This document shows positions 26,571-35,835 of a DNA stretch of 64,000 nucleotides, piece after piece (the stretch's first letter is position 1; each line of letters opens with the position of its first letter). The stretch spans positions 62,001-126,000 of the forward strand of contig CAZJRB010000001.1 in the NCBI GenBank assembly GCA_964547995.1. Reading direction: 5' to 3'. Source of the stretch: CAZJRB01 sp964547995. Lineage in GTDB: Bacteria; Planctomycetota; Planctomycetia; Pirellulales; Thermoguttaceae. Position numbers and translations under genes: made by a program. A model generated the notes under the pieces. That model had not been told where the DNA came from. It ran no database searches and was given only the letters and a program-made list of their open reading frames with translations.

Positions 26571-27332
26571 ATGGACATTTCACTCTCGCTGATCATACCG
26601 GCGTATAACGAGGCGGGGCGGCTGCCGCCGTACTTGGGGGTGGTGCGCGAGCATCTGGATCGGCGATACCCGGATGCGTATGAGGTCGTCGTTGTCAACG
26701 ACGGGAGCAGCGATGGGCTGCGGGACGTCCTGGAGCCCTTGGCGGCCGATTGGCCTGGGCTGAACGTGATCGAGCACGCGACGAATCGGGGCAAAGGGGC
26801 GGCCGTGCGGACCGGAATGCTTGCGGCACGCGGCGAGTTGCTCCTGTTCGCCGACGCCGACGGCGCCACGCCCATCGACGAGGAAGAAATCCTCTGCAAA
26901 GCGGTTCGAGACGGTGCCGACGTGGCAATCGGCTCACGCTATGTCCGCGAAACGGACGTCACCCGCCGCCGGACGTTCAGCCGCGGGCTGGCCGGGCGGA
27001 CGTTCGCCGCCTTCGCCCGGCGCTTACTCGGAATCTCCGTCCGCGATACCCAGTGCGGCTTCAAAATGTTCCGCCGCGACGCCGGCCGGAAACTCTTCTC
27101 CGCCGCCGAGGAGACCGGATACCTGTTCGACCTGGAGTTGCTCGTGTTGGCCGACCGGTTCGGTCTGAAGGTCGTCGAAGTGCCGGTCAACTGGTCCGAC
27201 ATCCCCGGCGGGAATTTGAACCCGGTTCGGGAGTTGCCGAGAATCATGCTCCAGTTGCGGCGACTACGGCGGAGGTTGAGGAAGAGAGCGGGGGAGCAGG
27301 AGAGCGGGGGAGCAGGGGAGCGGGAGAAATGA
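26571..27332 (+). CDS. GT2 glycosyltransferase, dolichol-phosphate-type
   Basis: This 253-residue family-2 glycosyltransferase resembles polyprenyl-phosphate mannosyl/glucosyl transferases. Motifs are SLIIPAYNEAGRLPPYLGVV, VVNDGSSDGLRDVL, the metal site FADADGATPIDEEE and DTQCGFKMFRRDAGRKLF. No C-terminal membrane helices are present, so it is probably peripheral. The last ~20 residues (RKRAGEQESGGAGEREK) are encoded by a low-complexity GAGCGGGG-type tract whose inverted counterpart ends at ~27644, so the true C-terminus has probably been altered by repeat DNA. Confidence 0.88.
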   Translation: MDISLSLIIPAYNEAGRLPPYLGVVREHLDRRYPDAYEVVVVNDGSSDGLRDVLEPLAADWPGLNVIEHATNRGKGAAVRTGMLAARGELLLFADADGATPIDEEEILCKAVRDGADVAIGSRYVRETDVTRRRTFSRGLAGRTFAAFARRLLGISVRDTQCGFKMFRRDAGRKLFSAAEETGYLFDLELLVLADRFGLKVVEVPVNWSDIPGGNLNPVRELPRIMLQLRRLRRRLRKRAGEQESGGAGEREK

Positions 27333-27378
27333 GCATCAGAAAACCTTTGCGCTCGAGAACAACTTCGGCATTGTGCCC

Positions 27379-27545
27379 ATAAAGCCGCGACCGTTGAGGC
27401 TGTGACTTTTTGGCGTTTGACACGTTCAGTCTGTAGGGAACGCCCTCTGTGGCGTTCCGGGAAGCAGCAACGAGCGTGTTTTCCGGGTTTCGGAACGCCA
27501 CAGAGGGCGTTCCCTACAAAAAGTCACAGCCTCGTTGGTCGCGCC
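27379..27545. repeat. Palindromic repeat family A, copy 3 (split by an insertion)
   Basis: The left part ATAAAGCCGCGACCGTTG and the right part CGTTGGTCGCGCCCGGCG match family A, but a 136-bp element lies between them. The right arm of the original palindrome is not recognisable. It sits in the 311-bp gap between the GT2 gene and the symporter gene; that gap holds repeats and no gene. Confidence 0.75.
27397..27532. mobile_element. 136-bp MITE-like element with target duplication
   Basis: Terminal inverted repeats AGGCTGTGACTTTTTG (27397-27412) and its complement (27517-27532) are perfect over 16 bp. The 5-bp sequence CGTTG flanks both ends (27392-27396 and 27533-27537), as expected for a transposition target duplication. 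Inside is a second palindrome (TGTAGGGAACGCCCTCTGTG ... complement) of a family also found at 62826-62902. There is no coding capacity, so a transposase would have to act in trans. Confidence 0.75.
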
Positions 27546-27643
27546 CGGCGTTGCCAAGAAACGCCCGCCCAAGACGGCGAGGGCAGCGGAACCCGCCGAG
27601 ACGAGTTGTAAGACTGAGAGGCAAGCCTCTCCCGCTCCCCTGC

Positions 27644-29785
27644 TCATCTCAACGATGGCGGCCGGCTACCGGGCGCCGGCGGGGGAATCGACTTCCGTTC
27701 TTTCTTCAACGCCTCTTCCTCCAACTCCAATAGCACGCCCAGATCGCCGTGCGCCACCACCAGGCCGCTGAGTTCCCGCTTCGACTTCCGGCGGCCGACC
27801 GCAAAACTGAACGCGTAGCCGACCACGAGCGAAGTAACCACGCCGAACGATATCGGCCAGAAGGGGCCGAAGGGTTTTTCGAACGGCCAGAGCGTCGTCG
27901 CGGCGGCCGCGAGCATCCCGGCGAACATGCCGATCAACGCGGCGGGACCGGTCGCCCGTTTCGTGAAAAGCCCCAGCAGGAAAACCACCAGCATCGGACC
28001 CGCGAAAATCCCGAGCACCCCGATAAGGAACCCGACCGGCCGGCCGAACGCCCCGACCGCCAACGCGACTACGACTACTGCGACGCCCAGCCCCCAAACA
28101 ACCAGTCGGGCAAGCTTCATCTCGTCGGTCTGGTCCAGGTGCTTCGGGTCTTTCTCGCAGTGCTCGCTGAGCCAGGTTTCGGCCCAGCCGAAGCGGCGAT
28201 GGAAGTCGATGACCACCAGCGTGGCCAGCCCCGTAATACCCGAGTCGACCGCTCCCATCGCCGCCCCCATCAGCGCCGCGACAAACAACCCGGCGAATCC
28301 CCACTTCAAGTGACGGGTCACAAAGCGGGAGAGCAATTCGTTGTGTCCGCGGCGGACCCACCGCTCGCCCCGGTTCCAATACGTGTCGCGGGTAATCAAC
28401 CGGCCGACGACAAGGTTGCCGTTCTCGTCGACCAGCTCGGAAAGATCGTCGTACGGCCTGCCCGTGTTCGGGTCGAGAATCTCTTCCTCTTCAGCCAACA
28501 GGACGACGTTTTCGGCCGTGATCTCCATCCCGGAATCGATAAACGGCTTGCCGGTGTCCGGATCGATCGCGCTGTTGGCGACCCAGCTCGGCCGAAGCTC
28601 GTCCCGGTACGTGGCGTCGTCCTGATAGACCGCCAGCAGGCCCATGCCGACGTACATGGCCCCAACGGCCATCACGGAAAACAAGGCCAGTCCCATCAGG
28701 TACGAAACCCGCATGTCCCGGTCGTCCTCGGCCGAGAACCATCGCTGCACCGTCGCCTGGTCGGCCACCGTAAAGTAGATCGACACGAGCACCAGGAAAA
28801 GACCCGTGGGAATGACCGACCACTTGTAGGTCCACAGGCTCGTTTTCTTGGCCGCGACGGGCCGTCCCAACTCCACGTGGTTGCGCGGCGACTTGGACTC
28901 GCCGGACCTTCCCAAACGTACCCGCTTCTTCCCGCCCCGGCCGGACTTCTTCTCCACGTCGTCGGGTTTCTTTTCCGCGTCGTCGGGCTTCTTAGGCGTA
29001 TCGGCCGTTGGCGGCACGCCCCCGGGCAAGGATTTCGCGTCCTGCTTCCACCAGGTCCACGCACCCCAACTGCCCGGCGTCGAGAACTCCGAGGTTACCC
29101 GCGGGTGGTCGTCGAAAATCACGTCGCGGTGCAGTTCCTTGGCGATTTCCCATATACGCGGATAGCCGGCGTCGAACTGGCGGCCGAGCGCGACGATCAG
29201 CGCGAGCAAGACGACCGCCATCACGCCGAACTGCGCGGCGTCGGTCCAGACGCTCGCCTTCATGCCGCCGGCGAAGGTGTAAAGCAGAACGGCCAAACCG
29301 ACCCCCGCAACCAGAAGCAGAATCGGCACGTTCAACCCGGTCCCCATTTGCAGGGCCCGGCACGGCAGCACCAAGAGCCCGCCGAGCCAGAGCAATTGCC
29401 AGAAGACATACACGGCGCCCACGGTCGCCCGGGTCCTCGGGTCGAAGCGGAGTTCAAGGTACTCGTAGACCGAATCGAGTTCCAGGTTGTGGTACAGCGG
29501 AACGACGCACCACAGCACGACCGGCAGCGTGGCCCAAACCGTGATCGGCACGAGCATGAACTTCACGCCTTGCCAATAGGCCTCGTTGGGCGCCGAACAA
29601 TAGAACAGCGCAGCCGTGCCGAACAGGGCGAAGCTCAGCCCCAGCACCGGCCACTTCAGCTTGCGGTCGGCCAGGAAGAACTCGTCGGTCGACCGGACGC
29701 GCCGTCCCGCCCAGACACCCACGCCCACCATGGCGACCAGGAAGATCGCGAGAACGGCGTAGTCATATCCGGTAAAAGCGGCCAT
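27644..29785 (-). CDS. Sodium:solute symporter family transporter
   Basis: A 713-residue SSS-family membrane protein that probably imports a sugar or organic acid with Na+. The N-terminus (YAVLAIFLVAMVGVGVWAGR followed by STDEFFLADRKLKW) and FAGGMKASVWTDAAQFGVM are SSS signatures. Around residues 260-300 there is an unusual Lys/Pro/Asp-rich soluble insert with KKPDDAEKKPDDVEKK repeats. A second soluble insert near 400-470 contains DPDTGKPF and DPNTGRPYDDL. The C-terminus is a Pro-rich cytoplasmic tail. The substrate is not predictable from sequence. Confidence 0.87.
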   Translation of the reverse strand: MAAFTGYDYAVLAIFLVAMVGVGVWAGRRVRSTDEFFLADRKLKWPVLGLSFALFGTAALFYCSAPNEAYWQGVKFMLVPITVWATLPVVLWCVVPLYHNLELDSVYEYLELRFDPRTRATVGAVYVFWQLLWLGGLLVLPCRALQMGTGLNVPILLLVAGVGLAVLLYTFAGGMKASVWTDAAQFGVMAVVLLALIVALGRQFDAGYPRIWEIAKELHRDVIFDDHPRVTSEFSTPGSWGAWTWWKQDAKSLPGGVPPTADTPKKPDDAEKKPDDVEKKSGRGGKKRVRLGRSGESKSPRNHVELGRPVAAKKTSLWTYKWSVIPTGLFLVLVSIYFTVADQATVQRWFSAEDDRDMRVSYLMGLALFSVMAVGAMYVGMGLLAVYQDDATYRDELRPSWVANSAIDPDTGKPFIDSGMEITAENVVLLAEEEEILDPNTGRPYDDLSELVDENGNLVVGRLITRDTYWNRGERWVRRGHNELLSRFVTRHLKWGFAGLFVAALMGAAMGAVDSGITGLATLVVIDFHRRFGWAETWLSEHCEKDPKHLDQTDEMKLARLVVWGLGVAVVVVALAVGAFGRPVGFLIGVLGIFAGPMLVVFLLGLFTKRATGPAALIGMFAGMLAAAATTLWPFEKPFGPFWPISFGVVTSLVVGYAFSFAVGRRKSKRELSGLVVAHGDLGVLLELEEEALKKERKSIPPPAPGSRPPSLR

Positions 29786-30069
29786 TGCAGACAGTCCTGG
29801 TTCTCTTGGTGTCGATACAGTGTAGCAGAAGGCTTCCCTCAGGACGCCGGGTCGGCTGCCGCGACTTGACGGACGAGCCTGTCATCAAAATGATGCACCG
29901 TGCCATCAGAATGACAACGCCTTGTGAATGGCTTGGTGGCTCCTGGTCGGAAGAGAATATTGCGTAAGTCATTGAACGACAATGGTTTATGCATAATTCC
30001 ATCTTCGGCGGCATAGAAGATGCGGGTCGAGAAGGTGGAAGTATCCCCTGGACTTGAAAGGAACGTATC

Positions 30070-30492
30070 ATGAAATGGATCAATTTGATGCCGGCGGCCA
30101 TTGGGGCGATTTGCCTGTTGGCAAGTAGCGCCTTGGCTCAGCGCGGGACCACTCGTTATGGGAAAGACATACACGGCGCCAATACACGTGGCAGCGAGGT
30201 GACGCTCTATCGCGACGCGGCGCGCCACGCGAGCGGCCACAAAAGCGCCTATCGCATGGCGAGTCACCATGCCGGCCACTCGAGCCGTTATTCCCACCAC
30301 GGCCACCACGGGCATCACCCGCGTTACCGCTACAATCACTACCCGTACTACCGTCCGCCGGTAGTGATTCGTCCGCTGGTCCCACCGCCGGTGATTGTGC
30401 AACCTCGGTATTATGGTCCGCAACCGTACTACTATTCGCGGCCGGGCATCGGCTACTCCGACCGGAACTTCTCGATAGGAATTGGGTTTTAG
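30070..30492 (+). CDS. Small secreted His/Tyr-rich protein
   Basis: This 140-residue protein starts at an ATG behind GAAAGGA. It has a signal peptide (NLMPAAIGAICLLASSALAQ). The mature part is rich in His, Tyr and Pro: HHAGHSSRYSHHGHHGHH, YNHYPYYRPPVVIRP, VPPPVIVQPRYYGPQPYYY. Metal binding or cell-surface/extracellular-matrix function is conceivable, but no family is recognised. It overlaps the stop region of the convergent lyase gene by 4 bp. The 284-bp gap upstream holds nothing recognisable beyond the ribosome site. Confidence 0.75.
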   Translation: MKWINLMPAAIGAICLLASSALAQRGTTRYGKDIHGANTRGSEVTLYRDAARHASGHKSAYRMASHHAGHSSRYSHHGHHGHHPRYRYNHYPYYRPPVVIRPLVPPPVIVQPRYYGPQPYYYSRPGIGYSDRNFSIGIGF

Positions 30493-32336
30493 TCGGGGGA
30501 ATCGGGGTTGCCCGCCGTAGGCGGCCTGAGCAGGACTTCTATCCGCATTTTGCCCTCGGTGGGTGGGAGTCGGACCGCGAGCATCCGGGCGCCCCGATTC
30601 TGGTTTTCCTTCGGTGTAGGCGGCCTGGTCGCGACGGTTTCGAACTTGGCGCCGGCGGGCGCGACGATCTCGGCTTCGAGCTTTTTGCCACCCTGCGTGA
30701 GAACCGCCTTGTTGCCGGCCGGTTGGACGTCGGCCTCCGTTACCATCCCCCAACGGACTTCGCCCTTGGGATCGGTGATTTCATCTACCACGCGAACGAT
30801 CCGCCGGTCGAGCAACTCGATCGTCCGTACCACCGAGGTTGCCTGTCCCTTGTAGGCATCGGTCATGTCGGCGGTCGCATGAACGCGATTGGCGGTTGCA
30901 CCGAAGTCGACGATCTTGGCCACGGCGGCCGGGTTCTGCAATTTGTCGTCGATCACCAGGGTGTTGTGGCTGCGGTTGTTCAGCCGGTAGTATTCCCATC
31001 GCCGCCCTCCGAAATAGCCGGGCATGTTGTAGTTGTCGCTGCCGAGATCGACGCCCCAGCGGACGCCGCCGGCGTCGAGCACAAACGAGCCGATGTCGAG
31101 ATGGCCGTGGCTGGCGCGGTTGTTGCCGCCTTTGAAGCCGACGAAAACGGCATCTCTGTCGCCCCAATCGCTTCGCATGGTGACAATGTCCTGGACGCCG
31201 TGAAACAGGGCCTCGCGGGGGAGTTGCCCGAGGGTTGGCTTCTCGCCGCGGGCATCGTACCACGCGATCTCCAGCGGGAAGAAGCGGTCCAGGTGCTGCG
31301 GTTTGATCTTTCCTTTCAAGGGAACCTGCTCGGCCAATTGCCGGCGGTGCCACCAGGCATAAAGCGGCCGGTCGCAGGTCCGCGACAGCGCAAACATGGC
31401 CGACGCCGGGCGGAACCACTTGCCGCAATCGGCGTAGTTGAAATACCGGCCGTTTGGCCCGAGCGTGTGGATGCGGAAAAGCCCGGTCTTGTCGAGGGCG
31501 GGCGTTTTCGAGATATCGAAATCGGTGCCCAGCGCCGAGTTGAGCCCCATGATCGTCAGCGCGGTGTAGGAGGTGCCGTACTGCCAGTAGCCGGGCCCTT
31601 CGGGATACGCCCCGTCGGGCGCATAGGAACGCAACGCGTTGGGAATGCTTCTCCTTGCTGCGGCGACGATCTTCTCGGCCAGCTCCTTTTCATCTTCGGC
31701 GACGGCCAGTGCCCCGAGGATCATGCCGCCGTTGCAGACCTGGTTCCAGTTGCTGTGGCCGCGCACCCACCAGCCGCCCTTCTTGTAGCAGTTCACACCC
31801 GGCTGGAGCCCCAGCCGCACGATCGCCTCGCGGATCGTCTTGCGGTCTTCCGGCGAGATCACGTCGTAGAGCCAATCATAGCCGATCGCCAAGGCGGTCG
31901 TCATTTCGGCTGTGTCCAGAAAGTGCCGCGGGTTGAAGTCCTTGAACTTCGTCGTGATGAGCATTTCGCGGACGGCCGCGTCGGCGAATTTCCGCTCGCC
32001 CGAAAGCCGATACGCCATCGCCATGGCCGCCACCCGTTCGATACACTTGCGGCTCTGCCCCAGCAGTCGCTTTCCGTCGGGGATTTCGTACCGGACCGGC
32101 GACTGCGAGAGCATCCGCGTCGCGTTCACGTGGTTCTGCTCGATCAGCCGCGCCAGCAACGGCTCGGTTTTCGCCAGTTTCTCAACCCGTTTCTGATCCT
32201 CAGCGGTAAACAGCAGCCGCGGGTGTTCACTGCGCAACGTGGCGAGTGGGCCGGTTTTGTCGGCTGCCGGCAGAATGCCCGCCAATAACAGCTCAACAAC
32301 AATAGCGCCGAGCAAACTCTTGCGATTTGTCCTCAT
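30489..32336 (-). CDS. Secreted heparinase II/III-like polysaccharide lyase
   Basis: The ATG at 32336 follows GAAGGAGCC and gives 615 residues; the frame continues upstream into repeat DNA. A signal peptide (SLLGAIVVELLLAGILPAAD) is present. The N-terminal alpha/alpha-toroid reads SEHPRLLFTAEDQKRVEKLA, NWNQVCNGGMILGALAVAED and APDGAYPEGPGYWQYGTSY. The C-terminal sandwich includes NNRASHGHLDIGSFVLDAGG, with the catalytic-region His, and NNRSHNTLVIDDK. It probably degrades acidic polysaccharide (alginate or glycosaminoglycan type). A sulfatase remnant nearby fits a lost polysaccharide-use locus. Confidence 0.85.
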   Translation of the reverse strand: MRTNRKSLLGAIVVELLLAGILPAADKTGPLATLRSEHPRLLFTAEDQKRVEKLAKTEPLLARLIEQNHVNATRMLSQSPVRYEIPDGKRLLGQSRKCIERVAAMAMAYRLSGERKFADAAVREMLITTKFKDFNPRHFLDTAEMTTALAIGYDWLYDVISPEDRKTIREAIVRLGLQPGVNCYKKGGWWVRGHSNWNQVCNGGMILGALAVAEDEKELAEKIVAAARRSIPNALRSYAPDGAYPEGPGYWQYGTSYTALTIMGLNSALGTDFDISKTPALDKTGLFRIHTLGPNGRYFNYADCGKWFRPASAMFALSRTCDRPLYAWWHRRQLAEQVPLKGKIKPQHLDRFFPLEIAWYDARGEKPTLGQLPREALFHGVQDIVTMRSDWGDRDAVFVGFKGGNNRASHGHLDIGSFVLDAGGVRWGVDLGSDNYNMPGYFGGRRWEYYRLNNRSHNTLVIDDKLQNPAAVAKIVDFGATANRVHATADMTDAYKGQATSVVRTIELLDRRIVRVVDEITDPKGEVRWGMVTEADVQPAGNKAVLTQGGKKLEAEIVAPAGAKFETVATRPPTPKENQNRGARMLAVRLPPTEGKMRIEVLLRPPTAGNPDSPD

Positions 32337-32399
32337 GATAGTGGCTCCTTCGTTTGGCAAATGGCCGTGAACTGCAACCGTGCCTTGCAGCTTTCCCCC

Positions 32400-32476
32400 A
32401 ATCCGTGGTTGTCCTGAATCGGTAGGGGAAGCGTTGGAAGCGTGCTCCCCCACGGATTCAGGACGACCACGGATTC
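32400..32476. repeat. Palindromic repeat upstream of the lyase gene
   Basis: Arms beginning AATCCGTGGTTGTCCTGAAT (left) and ending AGGACGACCACGGATT (right) are near-perfect inverted copies of about 32 bp, with a short centre. It lies in the 241-bp gap between the lyase start and the sulfatase remnant. Confidence 0.8.
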
Positions 32477-32577
32477 AAGGCCCGGACAGAGTTCAAGATA
32501 CCCGGGCGACCGGCTCGCCGCGAGTGGTGAGTAGACAGCTTTAGCCGGTATGCTCGACTATTTTGTTCACGGTCTCA

Positions 32578-32805
32578 TCAACCACCTCCCCTAACATCCG
32601 GAGCCACATACTGCTTCTCGAGGTACACGGGGACCTTGTCGCCCTGCTCTGTTCGCCAGTCCAACAGTCGTATCTGCAGTGCTTTCAGCAGTTCGGCGTT
32701 TTCCGGACGATCGGCGATATTCTCCTTTTCAAACGGGTCTTTGGCTAAATCATAGAGCTCGTGCTGGGGTCGGTGCCGGAACTGCTCAACCCGCATTTTC
32801 GCGCT
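32578..32805 (-). pseudogene. Sulfatase C-terminal remnant
   Basis: The frame encodes only the end of a type I (formylglycine) sulfatase: MRVEQFRHRPQHELYDLAKD, PFEKENIADRPENAELLKAL and LDWRTEQGDK. This is the characteristic C-terminal subdomain. The catalytic N-terminal domain with C-x-P-S-R is absent. Upstream sequence changes abruptly into an esterase fragment, so a deletion removed most of the gene. It is not expected to be functional. Confidence 0.8.
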
Positions 32806-32807
32806 CT

Positions 32808-32949
32808 CATCGGTCCGGGCAATCTGCAGTAACCGAGCTCTTTTCTCCGGCAAATGAAACCATTACTCTTTCACCTGCTTCAACCCAACCCATACATTGA
32901 TCTTCTCGCCACGCTGAATCACCATGTTGTCAGCAAGTACTTTTGGCAA
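32808..32949 (-). pseudogene. Sialate O-acetylesterase N-terminal remnant, frameshifted
   Basis: Reading from 32949, LPKVLADNMVIQRGEKINVW is the typical N-terminus of planctomycete sialate O-acetylesterases. The frame then breaks and continues one base shifted as AGERVMVSFAGEKSSVTAD, matching the next beta strand of the same family. After about 50 codons homology stops at the sulfatase remnant. The gene is therefore both truncated and frameshifted. Confidence 0.65.
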
Positions 32950-33371
32950 TCCCACTTCGTCTTCCCTTCTCCGCGCAGGTTGCGTAGCCGCTCCGCCCGC
33001 TCTTCCGGCCACACAAAACATCGGGCAAGTGTGTAACACCGATATTCCATGTCCATCATCTTGCCCCCGCCGCCGATCGCCGTCTCGAGCGATTTCTTTC
33101 GGTAGATGTCCTCGAATACGACGTTCTTCGTTCCCGAAATCTTCGCGTCCTTGGCAACAATATCGCGTAGTCGATCGGCAACCGCTTCCACATGAAAGGG
33201 GGCACCGTCCGCCTCATCCTCCGAAAACGAATGCGTCGAACCGATCACTAGGATGTTCACGTCCGCAAACGAATTCGCCGCCAAAGCAAACACTAAAGGA
33301 TTTTGGGTACACCGGGCACTTACTTCGTGGCCGAGGACCTCGTCCGTCGATCTTCTCGTCGATGATTTCAT
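32950..33371 (-). pseudogene. Truncated SGNH-like/unknown planctomycete protein
   Basis: An ATG at 33371 overlaps the cbiA stop (ATGA). After ~22 unconvincing residues the frame reads NPLVFALAANSFADVNILVI, GSTHSFSEDEADG, AKISGTKNVVFEDIYRKKSL and AERLRNLRGEGKTKWD. This looks like the N-terminal half of a secreted planctomycete family. It then runs directly into the esterase fragment at ~32950 and stops out of frame after 12 further codons. It could still be translated, but the product would be truncated. Family assignment is from general resemblance only. Confidence 0.55.
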
Positions 33372-34756
33372 GACTCCTTGCAGCGTGCGATGAAGTGGGC
33401 CGCCAACTCGGGGTTGGATGCCCAGTGCAAGTGGACATAACCGGCCAGGATGTTTCCCTTCTGAAACCCTTCGGTCTCTGCATTGCCACGGCGGCTTCCG
33501 CAAACGGTGTAGGCGTTGTGCCAGCCGTTACCCGCCGAATCGTCCTCGATGATTTCGGAGTAATGAAACTCGTGCCCGCGGAGTATCGCTCCGGCGGGCC
33601 CCCAAAGCGAATCCTGGGAGAGCGAAGCTTCGACGTATCCGAGCGACTTACAGCGCCGGAGCATCCGGGTGACGATGGGCAGGACGCCGGCGGTCGGCAA
33701 GCGTTGCCCTCCGGTCGACTCAATGGCACGGCCGAGATACATCAAGCCGCCGCACTCGGCGTAAACGGGTTTTCCCGATCGGGCGAATTGTCGGATGTCG
33801 TCGCGCATGGACCGGTTCGATGACAATCGATCGAGATGTTCTTCCGGATATCCGCCCGGCAGGTAGAGCCCGTGCAAGCTCTCCGGCAGCGTTGCGTCGG
33901 CAAGCGGCGAGAGCGGCACCATTTCGGCCCCTTGGCGTTGCCACGCCTCGAGGTTGTCGGGATAGCAGAAATGAAACGCCTCGTCTTTGGCAACGCCGAT
34001 GCGGACCTTTTCGCCGGCAGTTGTTGCGGCGGCTTCGGGTTCGATAGCACTGCGGGGACTGGTTGATCGCGCCAGCAACAGGATCGCGTCGAGATCGAGA
34101 TGCTGTTGGCAAGCGTCAGCCAGCGCGCCGATCTGCTCCTCCGGCAACACGTGTCGATCGGCCGTAACCAGTCCCAGGTGACGATTTTGCAGGGTTGGCA
34201 GCGCCCCCTGCGGTATGGTCCCGACCAGCGGCGGCAACCCGGCTGTCTCGAGAGCTTCGCTCAAGTATTCGCCATGTCGTACCGAGCCGGCCTGGTTGGC
34301 CAGCACACCGGCGATTCGGACCGACGGTTCGAATTCCACAAACCCCTTGACAATCGCCGCCAAGGTCCGGGCGAGCCCGTGGACGTTGACGATCAACAGC
34401 ACCGGTGCATCGAGCCACGCGGCGATCTCCGCGGTCGAACCGGCCAGCGACGTCGGATCGGCCCCGTCGAACACGCCCATCACACCTTCAATCACCGCGA
34501 CGTCGGCACCGGCCGTCGTGCGGTCGAAGAGCCGCTCTACATACTTACGGTCGGTCATCCAACCGTCCAGATTGTAACAGGTTCGGTTTGCCGCCTTTGA
34601 AAGGTACGTCGGGTCCAGAAAATCCGGGCCGACTTTCAGCGGCTGAACTCGGAGCGACCGGCGGCGCAGCGCGCGGATCAGGCCGAGCGAAAGCGACGTT
34701 TTCCCAACGCCGCTTGCAGCCCCGGCAATCACCAGCCTGCCGCACGTGCTGCTCAA
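33368..34756 (-). CDS. cbiA: Cobyrinate a,c-diamide synthase
   Basis: This is an ATP- and glutamine-dependent amidase of corrin ring side chains a and c (CbiA/CobB type). It has 462 residues. The N-terminal P-loop-like motif is VIAGAASGVGKTSLSLGLIR, followed by VGPDFLDPTYLS and GVMGVFDGADP. The C-terminal class-I glutamine amidotransferase domain has its Cys in KPVYAECGGLMYLGRA and its His in GYVHLHWASNP. It is the last intact gene of the minus-strand cobalamin operon and overlaps cbiB by 4 bp (ATGA). Confidence 0.95.
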   Translation of the reverse strand: MSSTCGRLVIAGAASGVGKTSLSLGLIRALRRRSLRVQPLKVGPDFLDPTYLSKAANRTCYNLDGWMTDRKYVERLFDRTTAGADVAVIEGVMGVFDGADPTSLAGSTAEIAAWLDAPVLLIVNVHGLARTLAAIVKGFVEFEPSVRIAGVLANQAGSVRHGEYLSEALETAGLPPLVGTIPQGALPTLQNRHLGLVTADRHVLPEEQIGALADACQQHLDLDAILLLARSTSPRSAIEPEAAATTAGEKVRIGVAKDEAFHFCYPDNLEAWQRQGAEMVPLSPLADATLPESLHGLYLPGGYPEEHLDRLSSNRSMRDDIRQFARSGKPVYAECGGLMYLGRAIESTGGQRLPTAGVLPIVTRMLRRCKSLGYVEASLSQDSLWGPAGAILRGHEFHYSEIIEDDSAGNGWHNAYTVCGSRRGNAETEGFQKGNILAGYVHLHWASNPELAAHFIARCKES

Positions 34757-35835
34757 GGCGCCCCTCCTTTATGCACAGGGTGCGAAGCCGCAAGTGGTCG
34801 GGCAGGGACGCCCTCTTCGCCGTTCTGCTTGACGTGAGAGTCCTGAATCGGCGCGTCCGATTGGGCCAGCCACATCCACGTCCGCTCACCGGCCACACGC
34901 CCCGCGACGCACGCGATCAGAAACAAGGCGGCGGTAAGGTACATCAACCTGTTGGCGTTTCGAATATGGGTCCGGTTCAAGGGGGCCGCCGGATCGCCGA
35001 TCCTCGGTTTCTCGACAGTTACCCGGCCGTCGAAGTAGGAGCTGGTTCCGCCGAGTTGCACTCCCAGGGCGCCGGCGACGGCCGCTTCGGGATATCCGGC
35101 GTTGGGGCTGTCGTGCTTGCGGCGGTCGCGCACGAGAATCCGCACCGCGCCGCCGGGGCGCTGCCGCAGCAGAAACGCTGCAATGGCAATCAGCGGAGCC
35201 GTCAACCGGGCAGGAAGGTAATTGGCCACATCGTCGATCCGGGCCGACGCCCAGCCGAACTCGGGGTATGGCGAGTTCTTGTATCCGAACGTCGAGTCCA
35301 ACGTGTTGATCGCCTTGTAGACGATCGCGCCGACCGGCCCGAACACGGCGGCATACAGCAACGGCGCGGTGACGCCGTCGACGATGTTTTCGGCCACCGA
35401 TTCGACCGTCGCCCGGGTAATGCCTGCCTTATCGAGGCCCTGGGTGTCGCGCCCGACCATCATGCCCACGCGCCGACGGGCTTCGGCGAGGTCGTCGTCC
35501 GCCAATGCTCGAAAAACCGCTGCGGCATGGCCTGCCAGATCGCGGGCGGCAAAACACGTATACATCAACAGGATCGAGACAACGTCCGCCGCCCGGGGAT
35601 TCCACATCCCGGCCAAATAGATCAGACCATAGGCGGCGAACCCGGCAGCCGCGATCACGACCAGCGCCGTCAGGAAGCCGGCCAACCGAGGCCACCGAAA
35701 GATCGCCCTCGCCGGCCGTTCGAGCACCATCGCGAACCGTCCGATCAGTCGCACCGGGTGCGGGAACCACCGCGGATCGCCGATCAACAAATCGAGCAGG
35801 ACCGCCGCCATGATTTGGTATGGTAGTGCGATCAT
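34753..35835 (-). CDS. cbiB: Adenosylcobinamide-phosphate synthase (CbiB/CobD type)
   Basis: This membrane enzyme attaches the aminopropanol-phosphate arm to adenosylcobyric acid. It has 360 residues. Motifs are AAVLLDLLIGDPRWFPHPVR at the N-terminus, ESVAENIVDGVTAPLLYAAV, INTLDSTFGYKNSPYPEFGW and PNAGYPEAAVAGALGVQLGG. Several hydrophobic helices are present. The last ~35 residues (QSDAPIQDSHVKQNGEE onward) are not conserved-looking and may be derived from repeat DNA. It overlaps both neighbours by 4 bp, so translation is coupled through cobD-cobQ, cbiB and cbiA. Confidence 0.95.
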   Translation of the reverse strand: MIALPYQIMAAVLLDLLIGDPRWFPHPVRLIGRFAMVLERPARAIFRWPRLAGFLTALVVIAAAGFAAYGLIYLAGMWNPRAADVVSILLMYTCFAARDLAGHAAAVFRALADDDLAEARRRVGMMVGRDTQGLDKAGITRATVESVAENIVDGVTAPLLYAAVFGPVGAIVYKAINTLDSTFGYKNSPYPEFGWASARIDDVANYLPARLTAPLIAIAAFLLRQRPGGAVRILVRDRRKHDSPNAGYPEAAVAGALGVQLGGTSSYFDGRVTVEKPRIGDPAAPLNRTHIRNANRLMYLTAALFLIACVAGRVAGERTWMWLAQSDAPIQDSHVKQNGEEGVPARPLAASHPVHKGGAP

